A program made the position numbers and the translations under genes. The notes under the pieces are model-generated. The model was not told the DNA's origin. It did no database searches and saw only the letters and a list, made by a program, of their open reading frames with translations. DNA of 7,862 bases from an uncultured Campylobacter sp. (GTDB taxonomy: Bacteria; Actinomycetota; Actinomycetes; Mycobacteriales; Mycobacteriaceae), in assembly GCA_946221035.1 (NCBI GenBank), contig CAMIME010000067.1, forward strand, positions 1 through 7,862, written 5' to 3'. This document shows, one piece after another, positions 1 to 6,266 of the stretch (positions are counted from its first letter, which is position 1; each line of letters starts with the position of its first letter).

Positions 1-683
1 GGCGCAGGGGCCGGGGCTGGGGCCGGAGCAGGCGCGGGCGCCGGGGCAGGTGCCTCTGGTGCGGGCGCTCCTTGTCCGCCGTGGAACATCGAGGAGATGT
101 GCCCGCTCATGCGGTCCACCGCGGCAACACCGTGTGACACCACGTAGCCGCCGCCCGCAACGGCCGCGTTGTAAGCAGCCTGGGCCTGGTTCACCTGCGC
201 CTGGGCAGCGCGGATTCCCGGGTGGGTGCCGTTGTCAATGCTCGCCTGGTAGGCGTTGAGCTGGGACTGCGCCTGCTCCACAGCCGCCATCGCCTCAGCC
301 TGCGCGTTCGCCTGCTGGCGTTGCTGCATCTCAAGCTGGCGCTGCAGCTGCTCGCTGTCCAGAGAGGCGAGGAACTGTTCGGGGTGAACGCGATCGCCAG
401 GCTTGACCGCCACCTTCTGCACCTCGGATTGCACGATCGAGGTGATGTTGATCGACCGCACAGGCTCGATGTTGCCGGTCACCACCACCGAATCCGTCAG
501 CCCCTCCGCCGAGGCCACGGTGTAGTCGCCCGGGTTCAGGCCCTCGCCGCGCTTCGCCTCATCAGCGCCGTCACCGCCGCCGATGCCGCAGGCGGACAAA
601 AACAGTGCCCCCGAGGTAGCCAGCGCAAGCCTCGCCAATGTAAAAGACCTGCGTGCGGTGCGTTTTTCGGTGTGGGAAGCCAA
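1..683 (-). CDS. HlyD/MacA-like efflux adaptor lipoprotein, partial (C-terminus off the left edge)
   Basis: This is the N-terminal 227 codons of a probable periplasmic adaptor (membrane fusion protein) of the kind that works with MacB-type ABC exporters or RND pumps. A TTG start at 683 is preferred because a GAGGAG ribosome binding site lies 5 nt before it. The signal peptide is Arg-rich at residues 7-13, hydrophobic at about 16-29, and ends in the lipobox LSAC with Cys32, so the protein should be lipid-anchored. Residues 68-115 look like the lipoyl/biotinyl half-motif, including VAVKPGDRV at 91-99. Residues 111-175 are rich in Gln, Ala and Glu and read as one arm of a coiled-coil hairpin. 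From about residue 206 the chain becomes a nearly perfect Ala-Pro repeat, which continues past the edge, so the second lipoyl half, the beta-barrel and the partner gene are not visible. It lies 116 bp downstream of rluD with its own promoter-like -10. The family call is from motifs only. Confidence 0.75.
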   Translation of the reverse strand, partial: MASHTEKRTARRSFTLARLALATSGALFLSACGIGGGDGADEAKRGEGLNPGDYTVASAEGLTDSVVVTGNIEPVRSINITSIVQSEVQKVAVKPGDRVHPEQFLASLDSEQLQRQLEMQQRQQANAQAEAMAAVEQAQSQLNAYQASIDNGTHPGIRAAQAQVNQAQAAYNAAVAGGGYVVSHGVAAVDRMSGHISSMFHGGQGAPAPEAPAPAPAPAPAPAPAPA

Positions 684-688
684 GGGTT

Positions 689-694
689 CTCCTC
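689..694 (-). promoter_or_regulatory. Ribosome binding site of the adaptor lipoprotein
   Basis: On the minus strand GAGGAG is followed by a 5-nt spacer and TTG. It is the only strong Shine-Dalgarno match in this leader. It fixes the rare TTG codon as the start and gives a signal peptide of normal length. Confidence 0.7.
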
Positions 695-731
695 GCAAGA
701 TCGGTCTAGAATTCGGGCACAACTGCGCCAA

Positions 732-737
732 ACTATA
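732..737 (-). promoter_or_regulatory. Probable -10 element for the adaptor lipoprotein gene
   Basis: The minus strand reads TATAGT in the 116-bp gap between rluD and the adaptor gene. Transcription would start near 725 and give a leader of about 42 nt that includes the GAGGAG site. No good -35 sits at 16-18 bp spacing, which is common in corynebacterial promoters. The hexamer is the same as the -10 proposed for the HNH gene. This is inferred from sequence only. Confidence 0.45.
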
Positions 738-799
738 CACGGTGGTCCGCAACTTACCGGGGCTGAACATGGGCGCCCACCAGCGCGACACGCCCAGCG

Positions 800-1726
800 C
801 TACCCGGCGCGGATCGCATCGAGTGCGCCCTGTAAGTCTGCGGGGAAGGGCGACTCCACCTCCATGTAGTTGCCCGTGCCCGGGTGGATGAAACCGAGCT
901 TGCTCGCGTGCAGCCACTGGCGTTTCAGGCCCAGCTCGCGGGCAAGGTTCGGGTCAGAGCCGTACATGGGGTCGCCGACGCAGGGGTGGCCCACCGATGA
1001 CATGTGCACACGGATCTGGTGGGTGCGGCCCGTTTCCAGGTGCACCTCGAGCAAGCTCGCGCGGCGAAAAGCCTCCACGACCTCGTAGTGGGTCACGCTG
1101 TGGCGGCCGTCTTGAGTCACAGCAAACTTCCATCCGGAAGACGGGTGACGGCCGATCGGCGCATCGATCGTGCCCACAATCGGGTCGGGAAGACCCTGCA
1201 CCATCGCATGGTATGTCTTGTCCACGGTGCGTTCCTTGAACGCCCGTTTCAGCACGGAATAAGCCGGGATACTTGCCGCGACGACCATGACGCCGGAGGT
1301 CCCAACGTCGAGACGCTGGACGATGCCTTTGCGCTCTGTGGGCCCCGCATCGGGCAGCGTGAACCCCATCGCCTGCAACCCGCCAACGACATCGGGTCCC
1401 TCCCACCCCAGTGTCGGGTGCGCCGCCACCCCGACGGGTTTGTCAACCACGATGAGATCCTGGTCCTGGTAGAGGATGTCCAAGCCGTCGACAAGCTCTC
1501 GCTGCGGCTCGACGCGCTTGGGTTCCGGGAGCGTGACCTCGAGAAGCGCGCCGGCGGGGACGCGGTCGGATTTCTGCGGGCACGCACCGTCGACAAACAC
1601 GGCGCCTTCGGTGGCCATCTCCGCGGCGACGGTGCGCGAGACGCCGAAGAGTTTCGCAATTGCCGCGTCGACCCGCATACCGTCAAGCCCCTCGGGCACC
1701 GGCAGGGCACGGAACTCACCGCTCAT
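800..1726 (-). CDS. rluD: Ribosomal large-subunit pseudouridine synthase, RluD/RluA family
   Basis: This 308-residue cytosolic enzyme should isomerise specific uridines of 23S rRNA to pseudouridine. An S4 RNA-binding domain covers about residues 13-65 (GMRVDAAIAKLFGVSR). The catalytic core follows, with motif II VQRLDVGTSGVMVV at 136-149 and the catalytic Asp at 140. Other family blocks are KTYHAMVQG at 170-178, GRTHQIRVHM at 233-242, and GHPCVGDPMYG at 246-256. Motif II has Gln138 where many family members have His; I believe Gln is usual in this actinobacterial subgroup. The ATG at 1726 is preceded by GGAGG at 1733-1737 with 6-nt spacing, and it lies inside the end of lspA (11-bp overlap). 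That indicates translational coupling and one operon. RluD is the best name among RluA/C/D paralogues given the S4 domain and the lspA neighbour, but the exact uridine targets cannot be read from sequence. Confidence 0.93.
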   Translation of the reverse strand: MSGEFRALPVPEGLDGMRVDAAIAKLFGVSRTVAAEMATEGAVFVDGACPQKSDRVPAGALLEVTLPEPKRVEPQRELVDGLDILYQDQDLIVVDKPVGVAAHPTLGWEGPDVVGGLQAMGFTLPDAGPTERKGIVQRLDVGTSGVMVVAASIPAYSVLKRAFKERTVDKTYHAMVQGLPDPIVGTIDAPIGRHPSSGWKFAVTQDGRHSVTHYEVVEAFRRASLLEVHLETGRTHQIRVHMSSVGHPCVGDPMYGSDPNLARELGLKRQWLHASKLGFIHPGTGNYMEVESPFPADLQGALDAIRAG

Positions 1727-2228
1727 CGGCCACCTCCGGTTTCAGTTCAGCGTAGAACGTGGCGGCGACGAAGATGACCACGCCGACGGTGATCGCTGCG
1801 TCCGCGAGATTGAACACCGCGAAGCTGCCCACCGAGATGTAGTCCACCACATGCCCGAACCAGAAGCCCGGCTCGCGGAACAAGCGGTCAATGAGGTTGC
1901 CCAGGGCACCTCCGGCGACGAGGGCGAGGCCGAACGCTTCCCACCGAGAACCCATCCGCGGGCCAAACCACAGGGCACCGATAACGAATGCGAGCTGGAT
2001 CGTGGTGAACAACCACGTGGAGTTCTGCCCCATGGAAAAGGCCGCACCCGGGTTCAGCAGGAGGTAGAAGCGGAACCAGTCGCCGATGACGTTCACGGCG
2101 TCGCCGGGCTCAAGCCACGACACCATGAACTGTTTGACTGCTTGGTCGAGCACCGCCACCACCGCCATTACAGTGACGACGATGCCCAAGTGGCCCGAGT
2201 GGCGCGCTGCTCCAGTTCCCTGATCCAT
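1716..2228 (-). CDS. lspA: Lipoprotein signal peptidase (signal peptidase II)
   Basis: This 170-residue integral membrane aspartyl protease cleaves the signal peptide of diacylglyceryl prolipoproteins just before the lipobox cysteine. Four hydrophobic segments are visible at about residues 14-36, 70-90, 98-112 and 134-158. Family blocks are LDQAVK at 27-32, LNPGAAFSM at 58-66, GGALGNLIDR at 106-115, VVDYI at 127-131 and FNLADAAI at 139-146. The catalytic pair should be Asp129 and Asp143. Length and motif order are normal. The ATG at 2228 has no Shine-Dalgarno sequence, and a -10-like TACAGT lies just upstream, so the mRNA may be nearly leaderless. rluD overlaps its 3' end. Three lipoproteins encoded in this window (at 683, 2268 and 3832) are predicted substrates. 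Confidence 0.96.
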   Translation of the reverse strand: MDQGTGAARHSGHLGIVVTVMAVVAVLDQAVKQFMVSWLEPGDAVNVIGDWFRFYLLLNPGAAFSMGQNSTWLFTTIQLAFVIGALWFGPRMGSRWEAFGLALVAGGALGNLIDRLFREPGFWFGHVVDYISVGSFAVFNLADAAITVGVVIFVAATFYAELKPEVADER

Positions 2229-2235
2229 TGGGCAA

Positions 2236-2244
2236 CTACTGTAG
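2236..2244. promoter_or_regulatory. Possible shared -10 region of divergent lspA and lipoprotein genes
   Basis: The 39-bp gap between the two divergent ATGs contains the odd palindrome CTACTGTAG. Read rightward it offers TACTGT (2237-2242) about 25 nt before the ATG at 2268. Read leftward it offers TACAGT (2243-2238), which would start transcription near 2231 and give lspA a leader of about 2 nt. A leftward TTGTTC at 2268-2263 is a possible -35 with a 19-bp spacer. If both directions are used they would compete for polymerase. This is inferred from position and sequence only. Confidence 0.35.
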
Positions 2245-2267
2245 CCCGGGTGAGTAGGTTTGGAACA

Positions 2268-3224
2268 ATGTTGCGCCTGAACCGAGCTTCCACCGCCACT
2301 GTCCTGGTATGCGTCACACTGGCCGTCTCCGCGTGCTCAACTGAGGATTCGACGTTCGAGGGCATCCCCGTCTTCCCCGTGGAGGAGCCGAAGGTCACCG
2401 TCGTCAAGCCGGGCCGCGACCCCCAACAGCTTCGGTACAAGGATGCGGGCACGGACGATTGGAGCACCAGCGTCGCGGTTTCCGCGGGCATCGACCAATC
2501 AACCGCCCCCGCAGGCACCCAGGTCGATCCCGCCGCGCCGAGGGGTGGCGACGTCAACACCACCACACTGCCTATCGACGTCTCCGTCTCCCCTGCCCCG
2601 GCCCCAGGAGCCGATGAGCTTGACGCGTCGCGCCAGGTAGATTTCACCGTCGGCGAGGGTCGGCACTCCGACTTAGCAATCGGGCGCGACGTCGCCTCCG
2701 CGAAGGATTTCCTCATGCGTTGGCGCGCGGCGGACACCGGTGCCGTGTCAAGCCTGCAGCTGCTCGCCCCGCCGGATGCTGCACCCCGCGGACTGCAACT
2801 TGTCGAGCCCGCGCTGCTCTCCCTCGTGTCCGCGAACGTGACCCTGCCGGAAGAACCCGTGGGTGTCGGTGGGGTGTGGAAGGTGGACAACCGCGTGGCC
2901 GGTGACGCGTCGGCAGAGCGCACCACCACCTACACGGTCTCCTCGATTGCCGGCGATACAGTCACCCTCGACGTCGAGGTGGAGGAACGCCCCACCCAGC
3001 GCAGCCTGAAAATCGAGGGCACCGCGGGCGGCGACCTCGGCGGCAAGGACGTCACGGTGGAATCGGCCCAAACCTCATCGGAGGGCCAGATCGTCCTCGA
3101 CCTGACCAAGCCCCTGCCGGTCAGCGGTCAGGTGGCGTTTACCACCCGCCTGGTTTACTCAGGCGAAGAAAATACCGCGCGGGTTGTCCAAGACGTCACC
3201 CGCGCGGTGAAATACGGCGCGTAA
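2268..3224 (+). CDS. Secreted lipoprotein of unknown function (possibly DUF6263-like)
   Basis: The protein has 318 residues. The reading frame stays open far upstream, but only the ATG at 2268 gives a proper signal peptide: MLRLNR, a hydrophobic stretch at 10-20, and the lipobox VSAC with Cys23. It should therefore be exported, lipidated, cleaved by LspA and anchored outside the cytoplasmic membrane. Residues 24-115 are low-complexity, rich in Pro, Thr and Asp, and look like a flexible linker. From about 125 to the end the sequence looks mainly beta-stranded, for example VTLPEEPVGVGGVWKVDN near 195-213 followed by repeated TYTV/VTLDVEVE-type strands. That layout resembles actinobacterial DUF6263-like secreted proteins from memory, and I cannot confirm it. 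No catalytic motif is visible. The neighbour on the right is convergent with only 5 bp between stop codons. Confidence 0.8.
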   Translation: MLRLNRASTATVLVCVTLAVSACSTEDSTFEGIPVFPVEEPKVTVVKPGRDPQQLRYKDAGTDDWSTSVAVSAGIDQSTAPAGTQVDPAAPRGGDVNTTTLPIDVSVSPAPAPGADELDASRQVDFTVGEGRHSDLAIGRDVASAKDFLMRWRAADTGAVSSLQLLAPPDAAPRGLQLVEPALLSLVSANVTLPEEPVGVGGVWKVDNRVAGDASAERTTTYTVSSIAGDTVTLDVEVEERPTQRSLKIEGTAGGDLGGKDVTVESAQTSSEGQIVLDLTKPLPVSGQVAFTTRLVYSGEENTARVVQDVTRAVKYGA

Positions 3225-3229
3225 GCCGG

Positions 3230-3832
3230 CTACAGGGCCGGTGCTTGCTGCACCTGCTCCTCAACCGGGGCCTCCATCGGTGCCGGTGCCTCCGGTGCGG
3301 CCGGAGCTTCCGGGGCGGGCGCCGGAGCGCCGCTCTGGCACATCGCCGGGATTTGCTCCGGCGCAACGGTGTTGGACACCAGGAAGCAGGCCCAGCTCTG
3401 CGACACCTTCCACTTGCCGTCCTCGTAGACGAACTCCACGTCCTCCGCGAGCTGGGATTCAGCGTCGGGGCGCGTGAAGTTCACCGTCGCCAGCACGGAG
3501 TTTGCCGTGTAGCCGGGAAGCACCGGGTTGACCACCTGGAAGTTCGCGCCCGACTCCTGCTGCGACTGCGTCATCAGGTCGAACAGCTCGGGCGCCTGCT
3601 GGCCGCCCTGGACAGTCTGCTCGCGCTCCTCGATCGGCAGCGCCGGGTCAGCGGCGCGCTGGAGCACCGCGTTGAGCTCTTCCGCGGTGGGCATCTGCGC
3701 CACCACAGCGGCCTCCGAGGTCGTCGCCGCAGCCGACGTCGTCGGCTCAGACTCCGTCGCCTTGTTGTCCGAACACCCCGTCAGTCCGAGGGCGCCGACC
3801 ACGAGCACGGCCGCCAAGTGGTGTGCTTTCAC
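3230..3832 (-). CDS. MTB12-like secreted lipoprotein with Ala/Pro-rich tail
   Basis: The protein has 200 residues. The frame also opens with a GTG at 3847, but that codon lies just before the ribosome binding site AAGGAG (3844-3839). The GTG at 3832, 6 nt beyond it, is therefore the start. The signal peptide begins MKAHHLAAVLVVGALGLTGC, with lipobox LTGC and Cys20. A Ser/Thr/Glu-rich linker follows to about residue 45. A globular domain of about 110 residues then runs from PTAEELNAVLQRAADPALP to KWKVSQSWAC. This matches my memory of the low-molecular-weight antigen MTB12 C-terminal fold (NTF2-like) found in mycobacteria and corynebacteria, whose molecular role is unknown. The last 30 residues are an Ala/Pro/Glu tail (APAPAPEAPAAPEAPAPMEA) that is probably disordered or spans cell-wall polymer. 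It is divergent from the asparaginase gene. Confidence 0.82.
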   Translation of the reverse strand: MKAHHLAAVLVVGALGLTGCSDNKATESEPTTSAAATTSEAAVVAQMPTAEELNAVLQRAADPALPIEEREQTVQGGQQAPELFDLMTQSQQESGANFQVVNPVLPGYTANSVLATVNFTRPDAESQLAEDVEFVYEDGKWKVSQSWACFLVSNTVAPEQIPAMCQSGAPAPAPEAPAAPEAPAPMEAPVEEQVQQAPAL

Positions 3833-3838
3833 GGAAAT

Positions 3839-3844
3839 CTCCTT
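3839..3844 (-). promoter_or_regulatory. Ribosome binding site deciding the MTB12-like lipoprotein start
   Basis: The minus strand has AAGGAG, a 6-nt spacer, then GTG at 3832. The site would lie inside the coding region if the longer GTG start at 3847 were used, so it argues for the shorter protein. Confidence 0.75.
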
Positions 3845-3865
3845 CACTTTCGAATACTCCGGCCT

Positions 3866-3894
3866 ACGTTACCGCCCCACCACACCCGCTCCAA
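3866..3894 (-). promoter_or_regulatory. Probable promoter of the MTB12-like lipoprotein gene
   Basis: The minus strand has TTGGAG (3894-3889), a 17-bp spacer, and TAACGT (3871-3866). Transcription would start near 3859, leaving a leader of about 27 nt that holds the AAGGAG site. The spacing is ideal for the primary sigma factor, and both hexamers are moderate matches. Confidence 0.5.
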
Positions 3895-3909
3895 CTGTCC
3901 ACACCCGTT

Positions 3910-3915
3910 TACCCT
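3910..3915 (+). promoter_or_regulatory. Possible -10 for leaderless asparaginase transcript
   Basis: TACCCT lies 8 nt before the ATG at 3924. No Shine-Dalgarno sequence precedes that ATG. A TAnnnT element at this distance is the usual arrangement for leaderless mRNAs in corynebacteria and mycobacteria. No -35 stands out. Confidence 0.35.
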
Positions 3916-3923
3916 TAGCCCCT

Positions 3924-4838
3924 ATGAAGGCCCACTCCAACAATCATGTGCTGGTCATCTCTACCGGCGGGACCATCGCCTGCACCGCCGACGAGCGCGG
4001 CGCACTCGTGCCCACCCTCACCGCCGCCGAGCTGGTGGAGCAGTCCGCGAGCCCGGTACCGGTACGAACCATCGACGCGACCAGCCTGGATTCCTCAAGC
4101 ATCGGCCTCGCCGAGCTCGATTCCCTGCGCACGTTAGTCGCGCAATCGCTTATCGACGACTCCGTCACCGCCATCGTCATCACCCACGGCACCGACTCCA
4201 TGGCCGAGACCGCACTGGCACTCGACCTCGTGTACGCAGATCCCCGCCCGGTGGTGCTTACCGGCGCCATGCGCGCGGCCGACGACCCCAACCCCGACGG
4301 CCCCGAAAACCTCCGCGGCGCCATCGACCTCGCCGCCACCGGTCAAGAACTCGGCGTGGTTATCCATTTCGCAGGAGAAACCTACCCCGCCCGCGGAGTG
4401 CAGAAGACGCATTCGAGCCACACCCGCGCCTTCTCCTCCCGCTCCCCTGCACCACTTCCCCGACCCGCCGCGGTCCCACCGACACCGCTGGCCGGACTGA
4501 ACATCCCCATCGTCCGGGCGTGGGCGGGGGCTGATGGCGGGCTGCTCGGAGCCGTCGAGAAGCAAGGGCTCGATGGGCTCGTGGTTGAGGCGCTGGGTGC
4601 CGGCAATGTGTCGGCTGAGATGGGTGAGGCACTCGCGCGATTCCTCCCGGAAGTCCCGGTGGTGGTGGCGACGTCGGTGCCCTTCGGAGAAGTGTCCTTC
4701 GCCTACGGCGGCGGGGGCGGCGGCTCCACGCTTGGCGAACTCGGCGCACTGCCCGCAGGGCACCTCAGCGCTGGACAGGCGCGCATCGCGTTAGCCACGG
4801 CGCTTAGCGCGGGCGTGGACCCCCGCGAGCTGCTCTAA
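3924..4838 (+). CDS. ansA: L-asparaginase, cytosolic type
   Basis: This 304-residue amidohydrolase should convert L-asparagine to aspartate and ammonia. The frame is open well upstream, but the ATG at 3924 puts the first conserved block at the usual distance from the N-terminus. That block is STGGTIA at 13-19, with nucleophile Thr17. The second block, ITHGTDSMAETA at 86-97, supplies Thr90 and Asp91. VVLTGAMRAADDPNPDGPEN at 110-129 and VIHFAGETYPARGVQKTH at 146-163 follow, with Lys161 completing the Thr-Lys-Asp set. Later blocks are EALGAGNVS at 222-230 and a Gly run, YGGGGGGST, at 261-269, both usual in actinobacterial members. No signal peptide is present, so it acts in the cytosol. The symbol ansA is by analogy; glutaminase side activity cannot be judged. 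It converges with dinB, with 6 bp between the stop codons. Confidence 0.92.
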   Translation: MKAHSNNHVLVISTGGTIACTADERGALVPTLTAAELVEQSASPVPVRTIDATSLDSSSIGLAELDSLRTLVAQSLIDDSVTAIVITHGTDSMAETALALDLVYADPRPVVLTGAMRAADDPNPDGPENLRGAIDLAATGQELGVVIHFAGETYPARGVQKTHSSHTRAFSSRSPAPLPRPAAVPPTPLAGLNIPIVRAWAGADGGLLGAVEKQGLDGLVVEALGAGNVSAEMGEALARFLPEVPVVVATSVPFGEVSFAYGGGGGGSTLGELGALPAGHLSAGQARIALATALSAGVDPRELL

Positions 4839-4844
4839 ACTGCG

Positions 4845-6224
4845 CTACGCCCCACCTGCGAACCAGTCGTCCCACGCCAGCGAATCGAGCGGGTCAGCGG
4901 GCGAAAGGTGCGGGTCGTCCGCCCGCAGGCTTTTGATTCGGCCCGGCCCCGTTGCGCGGGTTTCAAAGCGCACCGTGACCCACCCCTTGCCGGCGCCCTG
5001 CACCCAGCCGTGGCCGAAATCCGGGTGGAACACGTCCTCAGTCGCGCGCCACGGCCCTTGCTCGACCTCGCGGACCACCTCCACCGGATCAACCGTGAGC
5101 CGGTCGCTCACCCCGGACTCGTAATCCGTCGCGGCCGCGGCAGGTTTCACAATCTCCTGATCCAGCTCCGGAAACAGCACGTCCTGCAACGCATCCTCCA
5201 ACCCCGAATAGGACACACCGACGAGACGAACCGGGCCCACCTCATCCGGGTAGCGAACCAGGCGAAACGCCGTGGCCAACAGTGTTTCCGCATCGTCGGT
5301 GGCGTACGGCAGCGTGGCGGATCGGGATTCGATGTGGAAATCCGCCATCTTCAACTTCACGCTCACAGTGCGCGCGCCGCGTCCGTCTTTGACCAGCCTG
5401 CGGTGCGATTCCGCGGCGGCGCGCTTGAGCGCCTCATCCATCTCCGCCGGGGTGGTCAGGTCCTGGGGGTAGGTGTGCTCGGATGAAATCTGCTTCGCCT
5501 CGGCCCGGGGAGCCACCGGCCGTTCATCTATCCCCTGGGCCAACAACCACAGCTGCTTGCCCATCACCCCGCCGAGCGAAATCTCGACTTCCTTCTCCGT
5601 CAGTGCTGCCAAGTCCCCGATCGTGGCAATGCCCGCGGCCGCGAGCTTCGTCTCCGTCACCGGGCCAACACCCCACAGCTCGCTCACGGGCATCGGGTGC
5701 AAGATTTCGAGCTGCTCCTCGTGCGGGATGACAAACACCCCGTCGGGCTTCGCCCGGCCCGAGCCGATCTTGGCATATTGCTTGCCCGGCCCGGCACCGA
5801 TAGAACTTGGCAGACCGGTTTCCGCCTTGATGCTCGCCCGCAACTCGTTGGCCCAATCGCGCACCTGCTCAGCGCTAGCCCCGGCAAGCTCCGCCGGCTC
5901 CATGAACGCCTCGTCGATGGAGAGCTGCTCCACTACGTCGACGTGCCGGCCGATGATCTCGAACACCCGGCGCGATGCCGCGGCGTACACCGGCCGCCGC
6001 GGTGCCACCAGGATCGCCTTCGGGCCGACTAACCGGGCAGCCCGGTGCGTGGGCATCGCGGAGCGGGCACCGTACTTGCGCGCCTCATAGCTTGCACCGG
6101 CGACCACGCCACGCCCGGACACCCCGGCGACCAGTACAGGCCTCCCTTTGAGCGTGGGGCGGGTGAGCTGCTCGCAGGACGCGTAGAACGCATCCATGTC
6201 GATGTGCAGCACCCAGCGCTTCAT
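4845..6224 (-). CDS. dinB: DNA polymerase IV (Y-family, translesion) with C-terminal extension
   Basis: This 459-residue error-prone polymerase extends primers across damaged or mismatched template. A GTG six codons upstream is possible, but the ATG at 6224 gives the typical start MKRWVLHIDMDAFYASCEQ. Metal ligands are Asp9, Asp104 and Glu105 (LSIDEAF at 101-107). Tyr14 sits at the ribonucleotide steric gate, where E. coli DinB has Phe13. Other blocks are SYEARKYGARSAMP at 45-58, KQYAKIGSGRAKPDG at 148-162, a helix-hairpin-helix LWGVGPVTETKLAAAGI at 183-199, and a little-finger domain to about 345. QDVLF at 347-351 fits the beta-clamp binding motif QxxLF. About 100 further residues follow, with DVFHPDFGHGWVQGAGKGWV at 397-416 resembling the Tudor-like end of UvrD/PcrA. 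No clear SOS box is upstream. CACAGT, 6 nt before the ATG, could serve a leaderless transcript. It follows the HNH gene by 42 bp. Confidence 0.95.
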   Translation of the reverse strand: MKRWVLHIDMDAFYASCEQLTRPTLKGRPVLVAGVSGRGVVAGASYEARKYGARSAMPTHRAARLVGPKAILVAPRRPVYAAASRRVFEIIGRHVDVVEQLSIDEAFMEPAELAGASAEQVRDWANELRASIKAETGLPSSIGAGPGKQYAKIGSGRAKPDGVFVIPHEEQLEILHPMPVSELWGVGPVTETKLAAAGIATIGDLAALTEKEVEISLGGVMGKQLWLLAQGIDERPVAPRAEAKQISSEHTYPQDLTTPAEMDEALKRAAAESHRRLVKDGRGARTVSVKLKMADFHIESRSATLPYATDDAETLLATAFRLVRYPDEVGPVRLVGVSYSGLEDALQDVLFPELDQEIVKPAAAATDYESGVSDRLTVDPVEVVREVEQGPWRATEDVFHPDFGHGWVQGAGKGWVTVRFETRATGPGRIKSLRADDPHLSPADPLDSLAWDDWFAGGA

Positions 6225-6266
6225 GCTGCTACTGTGCCCCACCTTGCGTTGCCAGATCCAATCGGC

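Noticed and set aside
770..779. Palindrome TGGGCGCCCA downstream of rluD as a terminator or operator
   Set aside because: It is a 10-bp palindrome without a loop or T-run, and GC-rich palindromes of this size are common in such DNA.
1004..1777. Open plus-strand frame opposite rluD
   Set aside because: It is a shadow of rluD, whose catalytic motifs are unambiguous, and it has no ribosome binding site or recognisable domain.
3225..3242. Hairpin CCGGC/GCCGG between the convergent lipoprotein genes as a terminator
   Set aside because: The stem is only 5 bp with a 6-nt loop, there is no T-run on either strand, and it overlaps both gene ends. It is expected by chance in GC-rich DNA.
4690..4735. 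Run of glycine codons in the asparaginase as a possible frameshift or repeat-expansion site
   Set aside because: The Gly-rich loop is usual in actinobacterial asparaginases, and the frame continues intact to a normal C-terminus.
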